From the NCBI GenBank assembly GCA_001485295.1, contig BBOA01000001.1:186001-250000 (forward strand): a stretch of 64,000 nucleotides of DNA. The letters are read 5' to 3'. Below the pieces are notes generated by a model, which was given only the letters and a program-made list of their open reading frames with translations, made no database searches and was not told where the DNA came from. This stretch comes from Type-B symbiont of Plautia stali (GTDB taxonomy: Bacteria; Pseudomonadota; Gammaproteobacteria; Enterobacterales; Enterobacteriaceae). Positions 21,719-31,432 of this stretch are shown here, piece by piece. Every line of letters begins with the position of its first letter. The first letter of the stretch is position 1. Both the position numbers and the translations under genes were made by a program.

Positions 21719-22100
21719 TGGACGGACCGCCGCGCCGCCCGTCCGTGACATTTCGCCCGCCAGCATCTTCTCAATAACCTGTAGCACGCTCGCGTCGTTG
21801 TTGGCGGGAGCCGCGTAGCGCGCCGCCGCTTTCACCCGCTGCGGCGCGTTTGCCATGGCGAAGCTAAAGCCAGACTGTTTAAGCATTTCTAGGTCGTTGC
21901 TGCCGTCGCCGAATGCTAGCACCTGATGATGTTCGATGCCCCAGCGCTGCGCTAGAATATTCAGCCTGTTGGCTTTGTGATGGCCCGGCACGATCAAATT
22001 CACTGAGCCGTGCACGCTGGAAGTGGCGGCGGCCGAGGCCGCATGCAGCCGCTGAATATCCGCCATCTACCCGATAGTGCGGGCCGCTATATTCCGGCGG
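21719..22100 (-). pseudogene. Cof-type HAD phosphatase, C-terminal fragment
   Basis: About 120 residues of a HAD-superfamily sugar-phosphatase of the YbiV/Cof type remain, including the motif IV region VLAFGDGSNDLEMLKQSGFS and the usual APQRVKAAARY. The N-terminal half, including the catalytic DxD, is missing. The remaining frame is open, so the lesion is a truncation. Adjacent to other decayed carbon-metabolism genes. Confidence 0.72.
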
Positions 22101-22215
22101 CATCGGATGACCGCGACGGAAGTCATGGCCGTTCCCAGCGAAGTGATCGCGGCTACGATCGTCATGGCGATCGCCGCCATGCTGCTAGGGCTAGCCGTGA
22201 TGATCGCCTAGGCTG
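22101..22215 (+). pseudogene. unidentified hydrophobic fragment
   Basis: A short plus-strand frame encodes a strongly hydrophobic stretch (VIAATIVMAIAAMLLGLAVM) followed by an amber in CTAG at about 22208-22211. It looks like a membrane segment of a lost transporter or sensor. I cannot assign a family. Confidence 0.35.
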
Positions 22216-22229
22216 TCTGTCAGTCTAGG

Positions 22230-23074
22230 AGACCGTTGAAATTAGTGAGCTGTATGCGATAAAAGTCGCGATAATGCGTAATGTTGTTTTTTCATCATAA
22301 CCTTCAGTAGCAACAGCGAGAGTCGCGCCGTTGAGATGTACTATCGGTGATATGGGGGACGTTTTGCATCTCCTAAAGTCTCAAAAATCGGTAATTTACA
22401 GACTATTATCTCGCTTAGCGCTTCCTTAACACTCGGCAGAAATTGTGGAGAAGGCTGAACCTGAACGTCAGGACGCGACGGAGATGAAAAAAGCTTATTG
22501 ACGGCAGGAGCGGCTTTTATAAAATGAGACGAGTAATAACGTTTAACGCAATGAAAAACCCATCGAGAACGATCGGGGGAATCAACATTAATACCGAATA
22601 CCCGCTGATCTTTGCCAAATCAAGGAAAAAAAATGAAGGACACCACATCACTAGTGTTGAGCAGCCATCTTGACACTGTTAATGCTGCGTTGGCATAATA
22701 AATAGTGCAATTAAGATATTTTTCGAATATTCATTCGACATGACAGGTTAATTTTAGCACAATTAGCGGGCTCGTTAAAATATCGACAAAACCGACAAAA
22801 CCTGTTAGCTTAACAGATCTGGGATCCGACCATACTGGCAGATTAATTATTTTAACTATTAATATGCCAGCTAAATATTTCAGCACTAAAACAGTTAGGG
22901 AGAGCCTAAAAAACCATATAATAAAATTATTTTCCCGTTATTTTTTCGCTCTCTTTACGCTTTTCTGTGCATTTAAAGGCGATAAGACGGAAGCTGTTCG
23001 CCTGCAGTAGAATACTATTCATCAGAACAGTAGTGTAGGAAGAAAAGCGCGGTTTTATTTGTCCTGTTTAGCGA
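22230..23074. other. gene-free, AT-rich stretch
   Basis: No convincing gene is seen. The part from about 22660 to 22990 is clearly richer in A and T than the surroundings. A 21-codon frame at 22633-22698 (MKDTTSLVLSSHL...) follows AAGGAAAAAAA but has no other support. This may be remnant intergenic DNA or a decayed acquired segment. Confidence 0.5.
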
Positions 23075-23790
23075 TTAAATAGAGACGCCCTGACTTAAAT
23101 GCTGAGGCAGCTCGTCAATTTCCAGCGCGGCAAAATAGTATCCCTGCAGTCCATAAGGCGGAATTGACTCCAGTGCCGCCAAATCCTCTTCATTTTCTAC
23201 TCCTTCCATAATAATATTCGAACAATAATAGTGCTGAATATTTGACATCAGCACGGGAAAAATAGATTTTTCTTTTTGTTCCTAAAAAAACGTTTGTCCA
23301 TTTTGACTGCATCAAACAGGCTGGTATAGAGCGCGTCCAGATTGGCGAAACCGGTGCCGAGGTCGTCAAGAAAGAAGCGGCGCCGCGTGCTTTAAGCTGT
23401 TGCAGCGCCTGACGAGCGTCGAGATCGCGTGAAAAGTCGATATTCTCAGAAACCTCTAGCCGCAGCACGCCGGCGATGCTGAATAGCCAGCCCAGCTGCG
23501 CGCCCTCTTCAATCATCCGCACCATATCACGATCGATATTAATGCTGACGAATAAACCCCGTGGCTCAGGCAGCGCGACGACCGTCGACAGCGTGCTCAG
23601 CTGTTCAAACAGCAAATCGCGCTTTTCGCTGAGCGGCATATTCTCGATCACCATAAAGGGGTTACAGGATTTTCCCGCCACCGACTTATAGCGGGTCAGG
23701 AGTTCAAAACCGACAAAGGCGCGGGTCTATGACCACCTGTTCAAGGATAAATTTTTTATTCAGCGTGGAGGACAAAGTGTATGAAGTCAT
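23075..23790 (-). pseudogene. EAL-domain c-di-GMP phosphodiesterase, frameshifted
   Basis: A stand-alone EAL protein starting MTSYTLSSTLNKKFILEQVV at the ATG at 23788-23790. The EAL region reads FVGFELLTRY, followed by SINIDRDMV, LRLEVSENID, FFLDDLGTGFANLDAL and EGVENEEDL, ending DELPQHLSQGVSI. At least three frameshifts (near 23727, 23385 and 23300) separate these pieces. The metal and substrate motifs (E-x-L, DDxGTGF, EGVE) remain recognisable, so it is recently inactivated. Loss fits reduced c-di-GMP signalling in a host-restricted bacterium. Confidence 0.82.
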
Positions 23791-24109
23791 AAAATATCTC
23801 GGGCAAAGTCTAAACGACAGCGCACCATTGTCTGGAGTGAGTCATCTCTTTTTGCGATGTTCAGCACTGCCCAAATTAGTAGTCTGTTTTTGCACTCCCT
23901 GTTGCTTGTTTTATTACGCCCGGTGCAAAATAAACACGAGAATTTCACCATGTTTTCAAGTTTTGGCAAACTTTTTCAGCGGGTAGCGTTGAAGATGTAG
24001 GAAAGATCGACGAAATCGAAAATAGAAAAGGTTTGTTTAAGAGTAGCGAAATATTACGCGGCGGTAAAGTAAATTAACCGCGCGTTTTGTCAACGCGCGG
24101 CCAGCCGGT

Positions 24110-25204
24110 TTATGGATAGCTCAGCGTAACGGGTGCGTCCGGCAGCCGGGTAAAGTGCGTAACGATATAGTGAAAGTCAGCGGTTGGATCCAGCCGGGCA
24201 AACGGCTGCGGGTAAAGATCTTTCGCCAGGATCTCCATCCCTATGATGTTATAGGGATGGTTATAGAAATGGTGGTAAACGCTATAGACGCGGCCCTTCT
24301 CTACCGGTGTGATCTGCTTAAGTCCGGTGCGGTTAAGCAGACTGCTGAAGATCGCTGAGGCCTCCTGCGCGGTGGTGTTATAGCCAAACGGCAGCACGCT
24401 CGGGTTAGGCCGCTTCGAGCCGGTCATAATATAGACGTCCGGCTTCATGGCAATGATCTTCTCCAGTGAGACGAAGCCTGCGTTGCCCAGCAGCAGCGCG
24501 GAGCCGATATTCTTTCCGCCTACTGCTTCCACCAGCCCGCCCCAACCGTTGTGCCCGTGGGTAAAGCAGCAGCTATCGCTGTTACCGGCGATGGGTTCGA
24601 TAAACACCGTTGGCTCCTGCACCACCTGCGCGATAGCCGCATCAAGCTGCTGCAGGCGCCGCTGATAGAAGGCGGTATAGTCGCTCGCCTCTTGCTCTCG
24701 GTTCAGCACCTTGCCGAGCAGCGCTACGCTGCGCTGGGTGTTCTCTTTCGGATGTAGTTCATAATCAATGAACAGCACCGGGATATGCAGCCCCTTCAGC
24801 GTTTCCAGCACGCCTGACTGCTGCAGCGCCGACTTCGCGCGCAGCTGCGCGATCATTAAATCCGGCTTCTGCGCCAGCACACTCTCCAAGTTGACCTGCC
24901 CCTGATCGTTGAATCCCATATCGACAATGTTCATCGCCTGCGGCCAGCGCTGTTTCAGCAGACCCCAAGTCTGGGTATCCTGCTTTTTCTGCAGATTGTT
25001 CCACGCCACAACGCGCCTAAAGGGATTGTCGCGATCCAGCAGCGCCAGCGCCAGCACGTCGCGACCATCCTGCAGAATCACATGCTGCGGCTCATAGTCG
25101 AGTCGGATGCGGTTGCCATCCAGATCGGTCACCTGCAATGGATATTGAGTGGCGCTGCACGCCGCCGACATCAGCAGACCAGCCAGTAAAAGATTCCTTT
25201 TCAT
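24110..25204 (-). CDS. periplasmic iron-siderophore-type ABC substrate-binding protein
   Basis: 364 residues from the ATG at 25202-25204 (MKRNLLLAGLLMSAACSA, a signal peptide). The fold is the BtuF/FecB class: VTDLDGNRIRLDYEPQHVIL at the front, VNLESVLAQKPDLMIAQ, and VSLEKIIAMKPDVYIMTGS, ending VTLSYP. The frame is intact, which is notable because both flanks are decayed. No permease or ATPase is adjacent, so it must work with components encoded elsewhere or be orphaned. A Fur-like box lies just upstream (25224-25238). The likely ligand is ferric siderophore or heme, by family and regulation; this is not proven. Confidence 0.85.
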   Translation of the reverse strand: MKRNLLLAGLLMSAACSATQYPLQVTDLDGNRIRLDYEPQHVILQDGRDVLALALLDRDNPFRRVVAWNNLQKKQDTQTWGLLKQRWPQAMNIVDMGFNDQGQVNLESVLAQKPDLMIAQLRAKSALQQSGVLETLKGLHIPVLFIDYELHPKENTQRSVALLGKVLNREQEASDYTAFYQRRLQQLDAAIAQVVQEPTVFIEPIAGNSDSCCFTHGHNGWGGLVEAVGGKNIGSALLLGNAGFVSLEKIIAMKPDVYIMTGSKRPNPSVLPFGYNTTAQEASAIFSSLLNRTGLKQITPVEKGRVYSVYHHFYNHPYNIIGMEILAKDLYPQPFARLDPTADFHYIVTHFTRLPDAPVTLSYP

Positions 25205-25223
25205 CAAACAGACCTCAGGTAAC

Positions 25224-25238
25224 TAATAATTATTTTCA
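25224..25238 (-). promoter_or_regulatory. Fur-like box upstream of the binding-protein gene
   Basis: On the minus strand the 15 bases read TGAAAAT-A-ATTATTA, matching the 7-1-7 Fur core (TGATAAT-N-ATTATCA) at 12 of 14 positions. It lies about 20 bases upstream of the start codon, where repression by Fur-Fe would be effective. Confidence 0.6.
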
Positions 25239-25304
25239 AAATAGTAGCACGATGGCAGAAGAGAAAATGATATGAAGACTAAACTGCCCGCGCTTAATGG
25301 GCAG

Positions 25305-26606
25305 TCAACGTTGGATGGCCAGAGAGTAGAAAATAGCAGAGATCGCCACCAGTCCAATTAGCACTACGAACAGATTGCTGAACTGTCCTCTATACTTGCG
25401 CATCGCCGGAACCTTATGAATGGCGTACATCGGCATCAGGAACAGAATAATTGCGATGACCGGTCCGCCCAAGGTTTCGATCATATCGAGGATGCCGGGA
25501 TTCCTGCTCGCCGCCAGCCAGGTGCTAAGCAGCATAAATAGCGCAGTCACGCGATTTAGCGTCGCGGGCGCCAAGGCTTTGCCGCGGATCTGCAGCATTT
25601 TATTCACCAAGCCGTTAAAACCTTCGCGCGCGCCGAGATAATGGCCGAGGAACGATTTGGTGATTGCGACGATAGCAATCAGCGGGCCGAGCCATGCGAT
25701 AACCGGCACGTCGAAGTGGTTGGCGAGATAAGAGAGAATTGAGATGTTCTGCATCTTCGCCGCCGCCAGATCTTCAGGCGATAGGCTGAGCACGCAGCTA
25801 AAGACGAAAAACATTACCGTCGCCACCATTAGCAGATGGGAGCAGGCGAGGATACGCGAACATTTGCGCTCCGCGTCGTCGCCATACTCCGCGCGCTTCG
25901 CCACGGCGAAGGTAGAAATAATCGGCGAATGGTTAAACGAGAACACCATCACCGGGATCGCAAGCCACAGGGTCATCCACAGGTCTTTGCCGCCGCCGTC
26001 ATGGTGCAGTGACAGAGTGTGCAGCGCCGCGCTGTGCCAGTGTGGGATCAGGTAGACCGCCAGCAACATCAGCACCGCAACGAAGGGGAAGACCAGAATG
26101 CTCATCGCCCTGACAATCATCTGTTCACCGAATCGCACCACCGTCATCAGACCGATGATCAGGATCAGCGACAGCAGCACGCGCGGCGGCGAGACCAGCC
26201 CCAACTGATGGGTAATAAAGCTCTCTACCGTGTTGGTGATCGCCACGCTGTACATTAGCAAAATAGGAAAGATGGCGAAGAAGTAGAGCAGCGTAATGAT
26301 TTTGCCCGCGCCCGCGCCGAAGTGCTCCTCGACCACGTCGGTAATATCTTCGCCTGCGTTTTTGCCGGAGAGAACGAAGCGCGTCAGCGCGCGATGGGAG
26401 TAATAGGTCAAAGGAAAGGCGAGCACCGCCATGACAATCAGGGACAGCAGTCCGCCGACGCCGGCGTTAATCGGTAGAAACAGCACCCCTGCTCCGATAG
26501 CGGTGCCGTAGAGGCCGAGCATCCAGATGGTGTCGGTCTTGCGCCAGCCGCGTTGTGCTGGTGCCTCAGCGGCCGCCGTAAGCGTGCCGGTTTGCGTGGT
26601 TTTCAT
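25305..26606 (-). CDS. sdaC: serine transporter SdaC (HAAAP family)
   Basis: Inner-membrane serine:H+ symporter of the hydroxy/aromatic amino-acid permease family. 433 residues with about eleven membrane segments. It opens with WRKTDTIWMLGLYGTAIGAG, has ITNTVESFITHQLG and FSFNHSPIISTFAVAKR, and ends GLVAISAIFYSLA; these match SdaC closely over the full length. sdaB (serine deaminase), its usual partner, is not adjacent. The gene is intact amid decayed neighbours, suggesting serine uptake matters to the cell. Confidence 0.9.
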   Translation of the reverse strand: MKTTQTGTLTAAAEAPAQRGWRKTDTIWMLGLYGTAIGAGVLFLPINAGVGGLLSLIVMAVLAFPLTYYSHRALTRFVLSGKNAGEDITDVVEEHFGAGAGKIITLLYFFAIFPILLMYSVAITNTVESFITHQLGLVSPPRVLLSLILIIGLMTVVRFGEQMIVRAMSILVFPFVAVLMLLAVYLIPHWHSAALHTLSLHHDGGGKDLWMTLWLAIPVMVFSFNHSPIISTFAVAKRAEYGDDAERKCSRILACSHLLMVATVMFFVFSCVLSLSPEDLAAAKMQNISILSYLANHFDVPVIAWLGPLIAIVAITKSFLGHYLGAREGFNGLVNKMLQIRGKALAPATLNRVTALFMLLSTWLAASRNPGILDMIETLGGPVIAIILFLMPMYAIHKVPAMRKYRGQFSNLFVVLIGLVAISAIFYSLAIQR

Positions 26607-26959
26607 CTACCTATCCTGTTTTTAATACATCAACGCCGTCGACGGTGAGTTGGCGTCGACGGTCAGATTGCCATGCCCTCCTGCTGCACCGCTTAGCGGC
26701 AGCACAAAGAGGCGACAGCAACAAAAAAATCGCTTAACCGCAGCGGGCGTGAACGATTGCGCAGGATTTTTACACACCTTGACGACATGCTTCAACCAGC
26801 ATGCGTTAATCGTGCATTTTTCGGGCGAATATCCGTTATCGCTACGCCTTAGCCTTACGCACCGGGCTTAAATTTTTAAACGAAACCACTGTTCGCATTA
26901 CAAACTTCGCTGGGCATTCTATATAGTTCATCCGCAACACTTAACCCTAAGGTTTATGC
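26607..26959. other. divergent intergenic region between sdaC and the AI-2E transporter
   Basis: About 350 bases without a gene, presumably holding both divergent promoters. Near 26636-26671 a short direct repeat (GTCGACGGT twice) and some inverted symmetry are visible. No regulator site could be identified with confidence. Confidence 0.5.
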
Positions 26960-28084
26960 ATGCATGTTAAAGGATTAAATATCGGTTTCTTTATCGTGAT
27001 TCTGGCGATTGTCACCGTTGCGTTTTTCGATGTGCTGTCGCCTTATTTCTCGTCTGTTCTCTGGGCTGCGATTCTGGCGGTAATTTTTGCGCCGTTGAAA
27101 ACTTGGCTACGACGTAGAATGGGCGATCGCAACGGTCTGGCGTCGCTGATCACACTGCTGATTATCTGCCTGATCGTCTTTACGCCGCTGGCGATTATCG
27201 CCTCGTCGCTGGTGGTAGAGATCAATACCATTTATATCAAATTACAGACGAATTCGGCGCAGTTTCTGACGGTGTTCGCCGATCTGCTGCAGCATTTGCC
27301 TGACTGGCTGCGCAACTATCTCTCCGAGCATCAGCTGAATAACGCGGCTCAGATCCAGCAGAAGCTCTCTACCTTCGCGCTGAAAGGCGGTCAGTATATG
27401 GCAGGCAGCGTCTTCCTGATCGGCAAAGGAACCTTCACCTTTACGGTCGGCTTCGGCGTCATGCTCTATCTGCTCTTTTTCCTGCTGAAAGATGGCTCTT
27501 ATCTGGTACATCTGATCTTGGAGGCGCTGCCGCTATCTACTTATATGAAGCATCACCTGTTTATGAAGTTCGCCGCCGTTTCTCGCGCTACGGTGAAAGG
27601 TACGGTGGTGGTGGCGCTGGTGCAGGGCATTCTCGGCGGGCTGGCGTTCTGGCTTGTCGATATCGACGGCAGCCTGTTGTGGGGCGCGCTGATGGCGTTC
27701 CTGTCGCTAATCCCCGCTGTGGGTTCGGCGATTATCTGGATGCCTGCTGCGGTATTTTTCTTCGCCACCAGCGCGCTGTGGAAAGGCTTGTTTATCGTCG
27801 GCTTCTTTGTCATCATCGTCGGACTGGTGGACAATATTTTGCGCCCGCTGCTGGTAGGCAAAGATACCAAGATGCCTGATTACCTGATCCTAATCGCTAC
27901 CTTAGGCGGCATGGAGATTTACGGCATCAACGGTTTTGTGATTGGTCCGCTAATCGCCGCGCTATTTATTGCCTGCTGGAATCTGCTGTCGGGCAAGGAC
28001 AACCGCGATAACGTTGAAGAGATTGACGAAGAGTTTATCGAGGAAGGGAAAAAGCAGTCGGACGAGGCGACTATCGATCATTAA
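26960..28084 (+). CDS. AI-2E family transporter (PerM/YdiK/TqsA superfamily)
   Basis: 374-residue integral membrane protein of the UPF0118 family (some members export autoinducer-2, others act as Na+/H+ antiporters). It has a hydrophobic N-terminus, a central soluble region (about residues 95-150), the family stretch VALVQGILGGLAFWL, GLVDNILRPLLVGKDTKMPD, and GINGFVIGPLIAALFIACW, then an acidic tail (EEIDEEFIEEGKKQ). The ATG at 26960 follows TAAGG. It ends at a strong terminator. The substrate cannot be told from sequence. Confidence 0.88.
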   Translation: MHVKGLNIGFFIVILAIVTVAFFDVLSPYFSSVLWAAILAVIFAPLKTWLRRRMGDRNGLASLITLLIICLIVFTPLAIIASSLVVEINTIYIKLQTNSAQFLTVFADLLQHLPDWLRNYLSEHQLNNAAQIQQKLSTFALKGGQYMAGSVFLIGKGTFTFTVGFGVMLYLLFFLLKDGSYLVHLILEALPLSTYMKHHLFMKFAAVSRATVKGTVVVALVQGILGGLAFWLVDIDGSLLWGALMAFLSLIPAVGSAIIWMPAAVFFFATSALWKGLFIVGFFVIIVGLVDNILRPLLVGKDTKMPDYLILIATLGGMEIYGINGFVIGPLIAALFIACWNLLSGKDNRDNVEEIDEEFIEEGKKQSDEATIDH

Positions 28085-28138
28085 CGCTGGTCTGCGGTTA
28101 GCCTTTTCAGACGGCGCTGGTATACGCCAAACCTACTC

Positions 28139-28164
28139 AGGGCCGCTTACGCGGCCTTTCTTTT
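28139..28164 (+). terminator. terminator after the AI-2E transporter
   Basis: Perfect stem GGCCGC / GCGGCC (28141-28146 and 28151-28156) with loop TTAC, followed by TTTCTTTT. Confidence 0.88.
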
Positions 28165-28187
28165 AGTAGTGAATCGTGCTTGCCATG

Positions 28188-28727
28188 CTAGTGGTTATAG
28201 AAGCGCAGCGCCGCAGGCTGGATTTCGTCGGTACTTTGCAGATAGGCGATCTCATCCACGCCGACGAGTTTATCCACCTCGTCGACATCGCCATGGAGCG
28301 CAATCGCCTGCAGTGACGGTTGTAGCTCGGCAGGCAGTACAGGCCACTCCGCCAGCGCCACGCCCGTCATGTAGCCGAAACACCACTCCTCTACCACCAG
28401 CAGCTCGCACCCGGCTATCTCGCGGTAGCCAAACAGCGGTTCGAACTGTTCAGGATAGCGGCTGAGGCGCTCGGCAATATCGTTCATTATCTGCGCCGCC
28501 AGCGTATTAAAACGCTGCTCGTCTGCCGGATCGTCCCACTCCGGTGCGGTTTCACCCCAGATAATCAGCTTTAGCGCGTCCAGCGCGAGCGGCGACGGGC
28601 TTGAGAGCGCGGCGGTAAAGAGTCCGTCTAGCTCGCTGATGTTAATCAGGCCGTTTTAGCTGTCGTGCTCCATCAATACGTCTTCCATCCACTCGATTTC
28701 GTCTGCGTTCAGTGGTCCTGTAGCCAT
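28188..28727 (-). pseudogene. YecA/UPF0149-family protein with one early ochre codon
   Basis: From the ATG at 28725-28727 (GAGGAA upstream) the frame reads MATGPLNADEIEWMEDVLME, hits a TAA at codon 24, then continues without other damage through ISELDGLFTAALSSP, LSRYPEQFEPLFG and VVEEWCFGYMTGVALAEWP. It ends at a TAG that lies in CTAG (28187-28190), where the coding strand may once have had Trp. E. coli YecA carries a C-terminal SEC-C zinc motif that is absent here. With only one internal stop this is a young pseudogene, and the part after codon 24 could still be made from an internal start. Confidence 0.75.
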
Positions 28728-29239
28728 GGTAATTCCTCTTGTGGTATGTCGAAGATACGAAGGGTCGCGCTGTCAGGCTGATCTATGGGAAAACTTGCAG
28801 CAAAAAATTGAAACAGCACTCTAAGAGAGTGCTTTGACTGTTTTCGCGAAAAAAAATTATTTTTTACGCTTATTAACATGTTTAAATGTTGACTGGGTTC
28901 ATCGACCCTCATTTGCAACATTATATTCTTATTTCGGCTCAGCGCAAACCCCATTTTGTAGCCGGGATAAGCATCCTGACAGGTTAAGCGATAAGATTTG
29001 ACGTTATCTTCACAAAAAAGATGTCGATGATAATAAAGTTATTTTGTCTAAGGCGAAAGCGGATGTAGAAAAAAAGAGTGGCAGACCGCATAATACATCC
29101 GTCGCGGCGTTGATTTTATGTCAGCGCCGCGCTGTCGCGGAAAAACTTTCTTTTTACTTTTTCTGTTTTTTATTTCCTAATGACGTGTTTGTATGCGAAT
29201 TGCGCATGAGTTAATCCCATTGGGAGAAAACGTGTCCCC
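28728..29239. other. gene-free region
   Basis: About 510 bases, AT-rich between 28800 and 29170, with no credible reading frame. No promoter, repeat or RNA structure is clear enough to name. Confidence 0.5.
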
Positions 29240-30339
29240 TTGAGCAAGCATTGCTCGCGTCGCTTACCCAGTAGACGGATAAGCGCTTTCCAGCCCCCCT
29301 CTCAATGGCTGTCGGAAAAGGCAGTGAAATCCTATGGCAGGTTACGCTGACCCAGAAAAGCAGCGCTATAACACCCCAGATGCGGCGTTCGGCATCGGCA
29401 GTATTACCAAGACCTTTATTGCCGTGCTGTTGCTTCAGCTGCATGAAGAAGGTCGATTACCTCTCGACGCGCCCGTTTCACGCTGGCTGGACGATAAGCT
29501 GATGGCCGGTCTCGCTAATGCGCAGAGCGTTCCGCCAGACAACTGCTATCGCACTATGCGGGTATGCCAAGCTGGGAGAATGAACCAGCCTAGATTGCCA
29601 ACGCGCTAGGAAAGCATCTGAAGCACGAAAGAAAGTGGCGCCCGGATGAAATCCTCGATTATATCCGTGATAAAATCGCGCTGTGCTCGCCAAGAGACGC
29701 CTTCCACTACTCAAATACCCATTTCCACCCTACTGGGACTATTAATCGAGACGATCGCGCAAAGCAGACTGGAAACGGTGTTGAGCCGCAGAATTTTTCA
29801 GCTGCTTTCACTGAAAAACACCTTTCTGGAGGGCTATAGTCTTGCGGGGAACCGAAAGATAGCGCGCTGCTACCACAGGTTAGACCCCGACTTTCTCCGC
29901 AACGCGGGCATCTCACCGCATATGAAACCTGTTTCTGACGGCCTGCTCGACGTTTCAGCCAGCAACCTCTCCGTGGAATGGGCCTCCGGCGGCATTCTTT
30001 CCACCGCGCAGGATATAATGACGTTTATGCTCGCCCTGAAAAACGGACGATTGCTCTCTGTACAGAGCATGCGGGGGATGCAACGCTGGCTGCTAGCGGG
30101 TAACGACAAAATGGGGTTAAGCCTGTTCCGCCTGGGGCTCGGCATCAGGGCACAGCGGCAATGTGCTGGGCTTCAGCGCCTGCGCATGGTGGTATGAAAA
30201 AACAGACTATACGCTGGCGATGTTTACCAACGTGGGTTCAATGCACGCCGCCTCGCTGGCTGACTGCGCCAGCCGCTTTTTCAGACAATCCGAAGCAGGC
30301 AGGCTGGCGCAGGCAATATGTGCGCGTCACGAGGTCTGA
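29240..30339 (+). pseudogene. serine beta-lactamase-like hydrolase, decayed
   Basis: Class-C-type serine hydrolase remnant. AFGIGSITKTFIAVLLLQLH carries the SxxK motif, followed by LPLDAPVSRWLDD. It continues in other frames with FQLLSLKNTFLEGY, SASNLSVEWASGGILSTAQDIMTFMLAL and GFSACAWWYEKTDYTLAMFTN. At least four frameshifts and ambers are present. The family includes carboxypeptidases, esterases and AmpC-like enzymes, so the original substrate is unknown. Confidence 0.78.
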
Positions 30340-30363
30340 TCCTTACTTTCTAGGGATAAGCCA

Positions 30364-31008
30364 ATGCACTCAATAGTTGAACGCGGAGAGTAGCCCTTTA
30401 TTGTAGGATTTCAGCTACACGATGTCACTCTGAGCAACGGTACGCTACGTGTGGCCACGAGCGGCCAAGGCGAGCTGCTGCTTCACGGCCATCCCCAGAA
30501 CCCACCTTCTAGCGCAAGATTGCGCCGCGCCTAGCGGAAAAGGTCGCGTAGGTCACCGGCTGGCGCTTGATCATGCCGACAAGGTGAGCTACTGCATGTT
30601 TATCGATATCGCGCCCACGGCAACCATGTATGTGCTGACTGATAAGGTGTTCACTACCCGCTATTTCTGGCGCCACGTCGGAAACGATTTTTAACGACTA
30701 CCTGCGCTGCTATCAAAACCCAGAAATGATCCATGCAGTTTACGAAGACTACCGCGTCGCCGCCACCATCGATCTGCAAGATGACGCGGCGGACAGCAGT
30801 AGCATCGCCTGCCCGCTGCTGTTGCTGTGGGGTGCAAAGGGAGCGGTCGGGGAACTTTATGATGGTGGACACCTAGCGTGATAAGGCGCGGCAGGTGACC
30901 GGCGATGCAGTGTCCTGCGGACATTCGCCGTAGTAAGAGCTGCCAAAGATGTTCCTCGACAGGCTTAACGCTTTTCTTAAGGCGCAGCGCTTATCAGAGG
31001 GAATGTAG
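30364..31008 (+). pseudogene. alpha/beta hydrolase (haloacetate dehalogenase-like), decayed
   Basis: Begins MHSIVERGE, then an amber at codon 10, then FQLHDVTLSNGTLRVATSGQ and LLLHGHPQ (the oxyanion HGHP motif of fluoroacetate dehalogenase-like enzymes). The middle is shortened and frameshifted; the end can be read as DKARQVTGDAVSCGHSP (catalytic His region) and LPKMFLDRLNAFLK. The nucleophile elbow is not recognisable and probably deleted. Confidence 0.72.
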
Positions 31009-31045
31009 CGCGGTCGCGTCGTCGTTTTATGTTACCCATCGTCTG

Positions 31046-31081
31046 CACGATAGTCGTGTAAGGATACCCGTAAGCGGGTAT
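31046..31081. repeat. two adjacent small palindromes upstream of a short ORF
   Basis: CACGA-TAG-TCGTG (31046-31058) is followed at once by ATACCCG-TAAG-CGGGTAT (31064-31081). The second runs into TATGCTACACT, which could serve as a -10 region. The arrangement could be an operator pair or a hairpin. Confidence 0.5.
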
Positions 31082-31128
31082 GCTACACTCTCCTCGTAGT
31101 AAATCGCACAGCATGTATGAGGCATCTA

Positions 31129-31296
31129 ATGCTCATTATTTTTGTCGCGATTCTTACTAAAGAGGCAAGATTCCATAAATCATTTACGTATTTAAGCGGC
31201 GTTATTGATACGATGCCTGTTAAAGAGCAAAGACAGCTTGAAGAAACGCTGATGTATATTAAAGAACGCCAGACAAACGATGATAACTCCCGCTAG
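31129..31296 (+). CDS. small hypothetical protein (55 residues)
   Basis: The ATG at 31129 follows GAGG with six-base spacing and opens MLIIFVAILTKEARFHKSFT..., ending RQTNDDNSR at a TAG that lies in CTAG (31293-31296). An in-frame ATG at 31117 is an alternative. It has a short hydrophobic start and a charged helical second half. I do not recognise it. A 12-bp hairpin and a weaker terminator-like hairpin follow. It may be a real small gene or a fragment. Confidence 0.4.
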   Translation: MLIIFVAILTKEARFHKSFTYLSGVIDTMPVKEQRQLEETLMYIKERQTNDDNSR

Positions 31297-31341
31297 GAAG
31301 GCGATGCAAAACCGCGATCCTATGAGGAATGTCGTCATCCT

Positions 31342-31390
31342 GTTTACTGATTAGCTTAATCAGTAAACCACCTGTGTTGGGCGGTTTTTT
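31342..31390. terminator. tandem hairpins between small ORF and argU
   Basis: A perfect 12-bp stem (31342-31353 with 31357-31368, loop GCT) overlaps a second hairpin AAACCACC / GGCGGTTT (31365-31372 with 31380-31387, one mismatch) followed by TTTTTT at 31385-31390. The second looks like a terminator for the plus strand and could also end argU from the other side. Confidence 0.65.
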
Positions 31391-31432
31391 CATGCGAGAA
31401 AATGGGTAAATATCGCGCGTCAGAAGAGAAAA

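Noticed and set aside
22633-22698. 21-codon peptide behind AAGGA in the AT-rich stretch
   Set aside because: Too short to judge, with no conservation information; mentioned only within the gene-free region.
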